NCBI GenBank assembly: GCA_021323155.1
Contig: JAJTCI010000101.1
Location: 1 to 7,707 of the forward strand
Reading direction: 5' to 3'
DNA: 7,707 nt
Origin: Chitinophagaceae bacterium
GTDB lineage: Bacteria; Bacteroidota; Bacteroidia; Chitinophagales; Chitinophagaceae
Below are positions 5,296 to 7,707 of this stretch, one piece after another (the stretch's first letter is position 1; the number at the start of each line of letters is the position of its first letter). The position numbers and the translations under genes are program-made. The notes below the pieces were generated by a model that did no database searches, was not told the DNA's origin, and saw only the letters and a list, made by a program, of their open reading frames with translations.

Positions 5296-6654
5296 ATGAC
5301 ACTATTAGCGATAAACTGGGGTAACGTAGGTGTGCAGACCTTGTATTTTATCATGGCGTTTTCCATTTTGGTGGTGCTGCATGAGTTGGGTCATTTCCTT
5401 CCGGCCAGGTGGTTCAAATGCCGCGTCGAGAAATTCTACTTGTTTTTTAACCCCTGGTTTAGCCTGGCGAAGAAAAAGATCGGGGAAACTGAATGGGGAC
5501 TGGGATGGGTGCCTTTCGGCGGGTATGTAAAGATATCGGGCATGGTGGATGAGAGCATGGACAAAGAGCAGTTGAAACTTCCACCTCAGCCTTACGAATT
5601 CCGGGCAAAACCAGCCTGGCAACGACTCATCATTATGTTGGGTGGGGTTATTGTTAATATCATTCTCGCCATCGTTATTTTTATTTTCATACTCTGGGTT
5701 TGGGGAGAGGAGTACCTGCCACCACAAAATGCGAAGTACGGAGTTGTGGCTGAACGTTTAGGTAAGGCGATGGGCGTCCAGGATGGAGATATCATTACAA
5801 AAGTCAATGGTGTGCCCGTTCGGGATGAAGATCGGGTGGGTCCAATGATCATTCTAAATAATGGGAAAAACGTTACTGTCCTGCGCAACGGTCAGGAACA
5901 TCAATTGGCGGTTCCGGATACAATGGTTAAGGCATTGAATAGTGCCAAAGGCCAGCAGTTTGCCTCGGTAGGTATCCCTACAGTTGTAAAAAAATTAGCT
6001 CCGGGATCGAATGCGGAAAAGGCCGGCCTCCAGCCAAATGATACGATAATTGGTGTCGATTCTGTCAATACAGGCTTTTTTCAGTTATTTCAGCGGGAAC
6101 TGGCGACGAAGAAGGAAAAGACAGTCACTCTCAACGTCATTCGCAAAAATGATACGCTCAAGGTGCCAGTCAATGTAACGAAAAACGGAACGATCGGCTT
6201 CGAACGGCAGTCACCTAAGGACCTGGGCTTTGAAATGGAGACGCAGAAATTCACCTTCCTGGAAGCAATACCGGCGGGCTGGAATAAATGCTGGACCACG
6301 CTTGGTAATTATGTAACCGGTCTGAAGCATTTGTTTACCGGGCAGGCGAAAGCTAGTGAGTCACTGGGAAGCGTTTTTAGCATAGGCAGCATCTTCCCGA
6401 CCGAATGGGGCCAGTGGCAACAATTCTGGACCCTGACAGCCATCTTTTCAATCATTCTTGCCTTTATGAACGTATTACCCATTCCGGCACTCGACGGCGG
6501 GCACGCGCTCTTCACGATCGTTGAAATGGTCAGCGGTCGCAAACCAAGTGATAAATTCATGGAATACGCACAAATGGTGGGGATGGTATTGCTGCTTGGG
6601 CTGATGGCCTATGCACTTGGACTGGATTTCCTGAGGATTTTTAGGAACCTTTAA
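5296..6654 (+). CDS. rseP: RseP-type site-2 intramembrane zinc metalloprotease
   Basis: The 452-residue inner-membrane protease is of the S2P/RseP class, which cuts anti-sigma factors within the membrane after a first periplasmic cut and can also clear leftover signal peptides. The zinc and catalytic motif HELGH is at 29-33 inside the first membrane segment (about 14-36). The membrane-reentrant loop GGYVKISGM is at 75-83. A second hydrophobic segment spans about 110-136. Two PDZ domains follow at about 146-210 and 222-297 (QDGDIITKVNG and QPNDTIIGVDS are their carboxylate-loop regions). The third segment (377-398) leads into MNVLPIPALDGGH, with D400 as the third zinc ligand. A fourth segment lies at about 424-446. 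I chose the ATG at 5296 because it puts HELGH about 29 residues from the start as usual; the in-frame TTG at 5227 would add 23 polar residues with no family support. The dxr-rseP order is familiar in Bacteroidota, but the 157-base gap suggests separate control. Confidence 0.95.
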   Translation: MTLLAINWGNVGVQTLYFIMAFSILVVLHELGHFLPARWFKCRVEKFYLFFNPWFSLAKKKIGETEWGLGWVPFGGYVKISGMVDESMDKEQLKLPPQPYEFRAKPAWQRLIIMLGGVIVNIILAIVIFIFILWVWGEEYLPPQNAKYGVVAERLGKAMGVQDGDIITKVNGVPVRDEDRVGPMIILNNGKNVTVLRNGQEHQLAVPDTMVKALNSAKGQQFASVGIPTVVKKLAPGSNAEKAGLQPNDTIIGVDSVNTGFFQLFQRELATKKEKTVTLNVIRKNDTLKVPVNVTKNGTIGFERQSPKDLGFEMETQKFTFLEAIPAGWNKCWTTLGNYVTGLKHLFTGQAKASESLGSVFSIGSIFPTEWGQWQQFWTLTAIFSIILAFMNVLPIPALDGGHALFTIVEMVSGRKPSDKFMEYAQMVGMVLLLGLMAYALGLDFLRIFRNL

Positions 6655-6664
6655 CGTCAAATAG

Positions 6665-6692
6665 ACGCATCCTTGTAATCGGAGCGTTTTTT
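6665..6692 (+). terminator. Weak intrinsic terminator after rseP
   Basis: ACGC (6665-6668) pairs with GCGT (6684-6687). After an A-A mismatch two more pairs (T-G wobble, C-G) close a loop of about 9 bases. Six T residues follow (6687-6692). It begins 10 bases after the rseP stop, so the location is right, but the short imperfect stem makes it uncertain. Confidence 0.4.
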
Positions 6693-6712
6693 GAACGTAT
6701 TTATATAAGCTC

Positions 6713-6741
6713 TTTGACTTTTACACATTCAACTGTGTTTG
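6713..6741 (+). promoter_or_regulatory. Candidate ssrA promoter
   Basis: TTTG (6713-6716) and TGTGTTTG (6734-6741; 7/8 match to TAnnTTTG) are 17 bases apart. Transcription would start about 6748, leaving roughly 9 bases of 5' leader for RNase P to remove before the mature tmRNA end at 6757. Spacing and position fit well. Confidence 0.45.
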
Positions 6742-6756
6742 TCATCCGAACATTTT

Positions 6757-7129
6757 GGGGTCGTATTGGTTTTGACAGCATAAGTTGCGGTAGGTGTAAG
6801 CATGCAGTGCGTTGTTCAATTAGCACTTTAATCTGAATGTTCAAACTACAAATGGCAATACTCAGTATGCCATGGCTGCCTAATCAGTGATTAAGTAGTC
6901 ATTAGGGCCGCGTTGAACAGGTTGACCTGTTACCACGTTCCGCCGCCGACTAACAAAACAAAACGGGATGCTGCTGCAGAAGGCTGTGACTGTAGCTTAA
7001 GACCATACAGCTAAGTAATGGGTTGGTTTGTTCGTTTCCTGCCTGTTGCCGACAATTAATAATGAAATAAGCATGTAGAAAGCTTATGGCAAATATGTTT
7101 GGACACCGGTTCGAGTCCGGTCGACTCCA
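6757..7129 (+). ncRNA. ssrA: Transfer-messenger RNA (tmRNA)
   Basis: The RNA is about 373 nt. Its tRNA-like ends pair: GGGGTCG (6757-6763) with CGACTCC (7122-7128), seven pairs including one G-U, and A7129 as discriminator. The T arm is ACCGG-TTCGAGT-CCGGT (7105-7121). The 5' side keeps the tmRNA D-region form TTGGTTTTGACAGC. Helix P2 is visible as 6779-6786 pairing with 7081-7088 (eight pairs, one wobble). The message part lies near the 5' third, with pseudoknot-forming sequence after it. This is the single-chain form, not the permuted two-piece one. The 3' CCA is not encoded (the genome reads ACTCT after the acceptor), so it must be added by tRNA nucleotidyltransferase. tmRNA with SmpB rescues stalled ribosomes and tags the nascent chain for proteolysis. 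A promoter-like sequence precedes it and a strong terminator follows 6 bases after, so it is probably monocistronic. Confidence 0.95.
6854..6883 (+). other. tmRNA tag-peptide reading frame (GNTQYAMAA)
   Basis: The frame GGC-AAT-ACT-CAG-TAT-GCC-ATG-GCT-GCC-TAA encodes GNTQYAMAA. It ends in the YAxAA form shared by known proteolysis tags, and starting with Gly resembles the nine-residue tags I recall from Bacteroidota. The resume codon is inferred as GGC because A lies at -4 relative to it and the tag then has nine residues. A start one or two codons earlier (Asn or Thr) is the main alternative. Further stop triplets follow the TAA. Confidence 0.8.
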
Positions 7130-7135
7130 CTCTTC

Positions 7136-7176
7136 GCCGCCTCCGTCCTGCTTGGCAGTACGAAGGCGGCTTTTTT
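7136..7176 (+). terminator. Intrinsic terminator of ssrA
   Basis: GCCGCCT (7136-7142) pairs with AGGCGGC (7164-7170). After a C-A mismatch CGT pairs with ACG (7144-7146/7160-7162), and the tip adds CTGC/GCAG (7148-7151/7155-7158). Six T residues follow (7171-7176). The stem begins 6 bases after the mature tmRNA end. Confidence 0.9.
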
Positions 7177-7202
7177 ATGCTCATACCAGCATTTGAACCC
7201 GG

Positions 7203-7233
7203 TTGGTATTCGTTCATATTGTGATTAGCTTTG
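7203..7233 (+). promoter_or_regulatory. Candidate promoter of the response-regulator gene
   Basis: A perfect TAnnTTTG -7 box, TAGCTTTG (7226-7233), is preceded after 20 bases by TTG (7203-7205). The predicted start is near 7240, giving a leader of about 40 bases before the ATG at 7281. It lies downstream of the ssrA terminator, so the regulator should be transcribed on its own. Confidence 0.5.
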
Positions 7234-7280
7234 TATATTGTGCCGTCCCTGTAACCTGGGCCGCTTTTAAAAATCCGAGG

Positions 7281-7707
7281 ATGCTTAAGAAGGTTTTATT
7301 GATTGATGATGATATGGTCACTTGGGCGATCTGTGAAATGGTCCTTGGTAAGACAAGCTTTTGCCAGGACCTGGAGAAACTGGGCAACGGCAAGGAAGGG
7401 ATCGATTACTTCTCTAATTATTTTGAGCGAAAGAAAAAAGGCGAGGCTGGTATCCAACCGCCGGACCTTGTGTTGCTCGATTTAAACATGCCCGTGATGG
7501 ATGGATGGGCATTCCTCGAAGATTACATTCGCAAATATGCAGAGCGGGTGCCCGAAACTAAGATCGCGATCTTGTCATCGACTGTAAACCCGGAAGACTT
7601 TATCCGGGCCCAGAAATACGATATAGTCATCGATTTTATCAATAAACCGCTAACGATCGAATTGATCGAGGATCTGAAGTCGCACGATGCACTGAAACAA
7701 TACTTTT
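7281..7707 (+). CDS. CheY-like single-domain response regulator, 3' end cut by window edge
   Basis: The frame opens MLKKVLLIDDD at the ATG at 7281 and is open for 142 residues to the right edge. Receiver features are complete: acidic pocket D9-D11, phospho-acceptor D67 in LLDLNMPVMDGW, the switch residues SST (99-101), and K122 in NKPL. D67 lies later than in CheY because of a basic loop, ERKKKGEAGIQPPD (49-62), between helix 2 and strand 3; such insertions occur in Rcp1-like receivers. Since the receiver fold ends around residue 135-140, the protein is probably stand-alone or nearly so, without a DNA-binding domain, but an output domain beyond the window cannot be excluded. It would accept phosphate from a histidine kinase that is not in view. 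GAGG lies directly against the ATG, too close to act as a normal ribosome binding site. Upstream is the ssrA terminator, so it looks functionally unrelated to tmRNA. Confidence 0.9.
   Translation, partial: MLKKVLLIDDDMVTWAICEMVLGKTSFCQDLEKLGNGKEGIDYFSNYFERKKKGEAGIQPPDLVLLDLNMPVMDGWAFLEDYIRKYAERVPETKIAILSSTVNPEDFIRAQKYDIVIDFINKPLTIELIEDLKSHDALKQYF

Noticed and set aside
5305..5727. 140-residue minus-strand frame opposite rseP
   Set aside because: It is antisense to the conserved HELGH and reentrant-loop coding sequence; it is a shadow frame.
7303..7485. Plus-strand 60-residue frame inside the response regulator
   Set aside because: It is out of frame with the receiver domain, whose Asp, Ser/Thr and Lys positions are all intact.
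1..7707. CRISPR array, insertion sequence, prophage or toxin-antitoxin pair
   Set aside because: No regularly spaced repeats, transposase, integrase or paired small toxin-like frames were seen; the only tandem repeat is the Lys/Ala coding repeat.

Overview
The window looks like a chromosomal housekeeping segment of a Bacteroidota bacterium, most likely Chitinophagaceae or a relative. Four things point there: the family-typical forms of L21, L27, DXR and RseP; a bacterial GH3-family protein; the near absence of Shine-Dalgarno sequences; and several upstream boxes matching the Bacteroidota promoter form TTTG-N17-20-TAnnTTTG. Base composition is moderate rather than AT-rich, which argues against typical Flavobacteriia. 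The taxonomic call is inference from reading alone.

Positions 1-2175 are read on the minus strand. In order of transcription they hold rplU (L21), rpmA (L27), a 53-residue Lys/Ala-repeat histone-H1-like protein too short for routine ORF calling, a strong intrinsic terminator, and a PolX-type PHP protein cut by the left edge. The PolX-like protein keeps its helix-hairpin-helix and PHP nuclease motifs but appears to have lost the catalytic aspartates of the polymerase palm.

Positions 2123-2422 are a 300-base divergent intergenic region with promoter-like boxes and a 13-bp palindrome. From 2423 everything is on the plus strand: a GH3-family acyl-adenylate/amide synthetase-like protein, dxr (second step of the MEP isoprenoid pathway), rseP (site-2 intramembrane protease), ssrA (tmRNA, predicted tag GNTQYAMAA) with a strong terminator, and a single-domain CheY-like response regulator cut by the right edge.

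The genes cover translation (L21, L27, tmRNA rescue), isoprenoid precursor supply (DXR), envelope stress proteolysis (RseP), nucleoid or DNA repair roles (H1-like protein, PolX) and signalling (receiver protein). They do not form one obvious pathway. I saw no mobile element, CRISPR array, tRNA gene, integrase or defence island, and I do not claim a new multi-gene system. The points most worth following up are the polymerase-dead PolX, the overlooked Lys/Ala protein, the bacterial GH3 enzyme of unknown substrate, and the structured intergenic regions before rplU/GH3 and before rseP.
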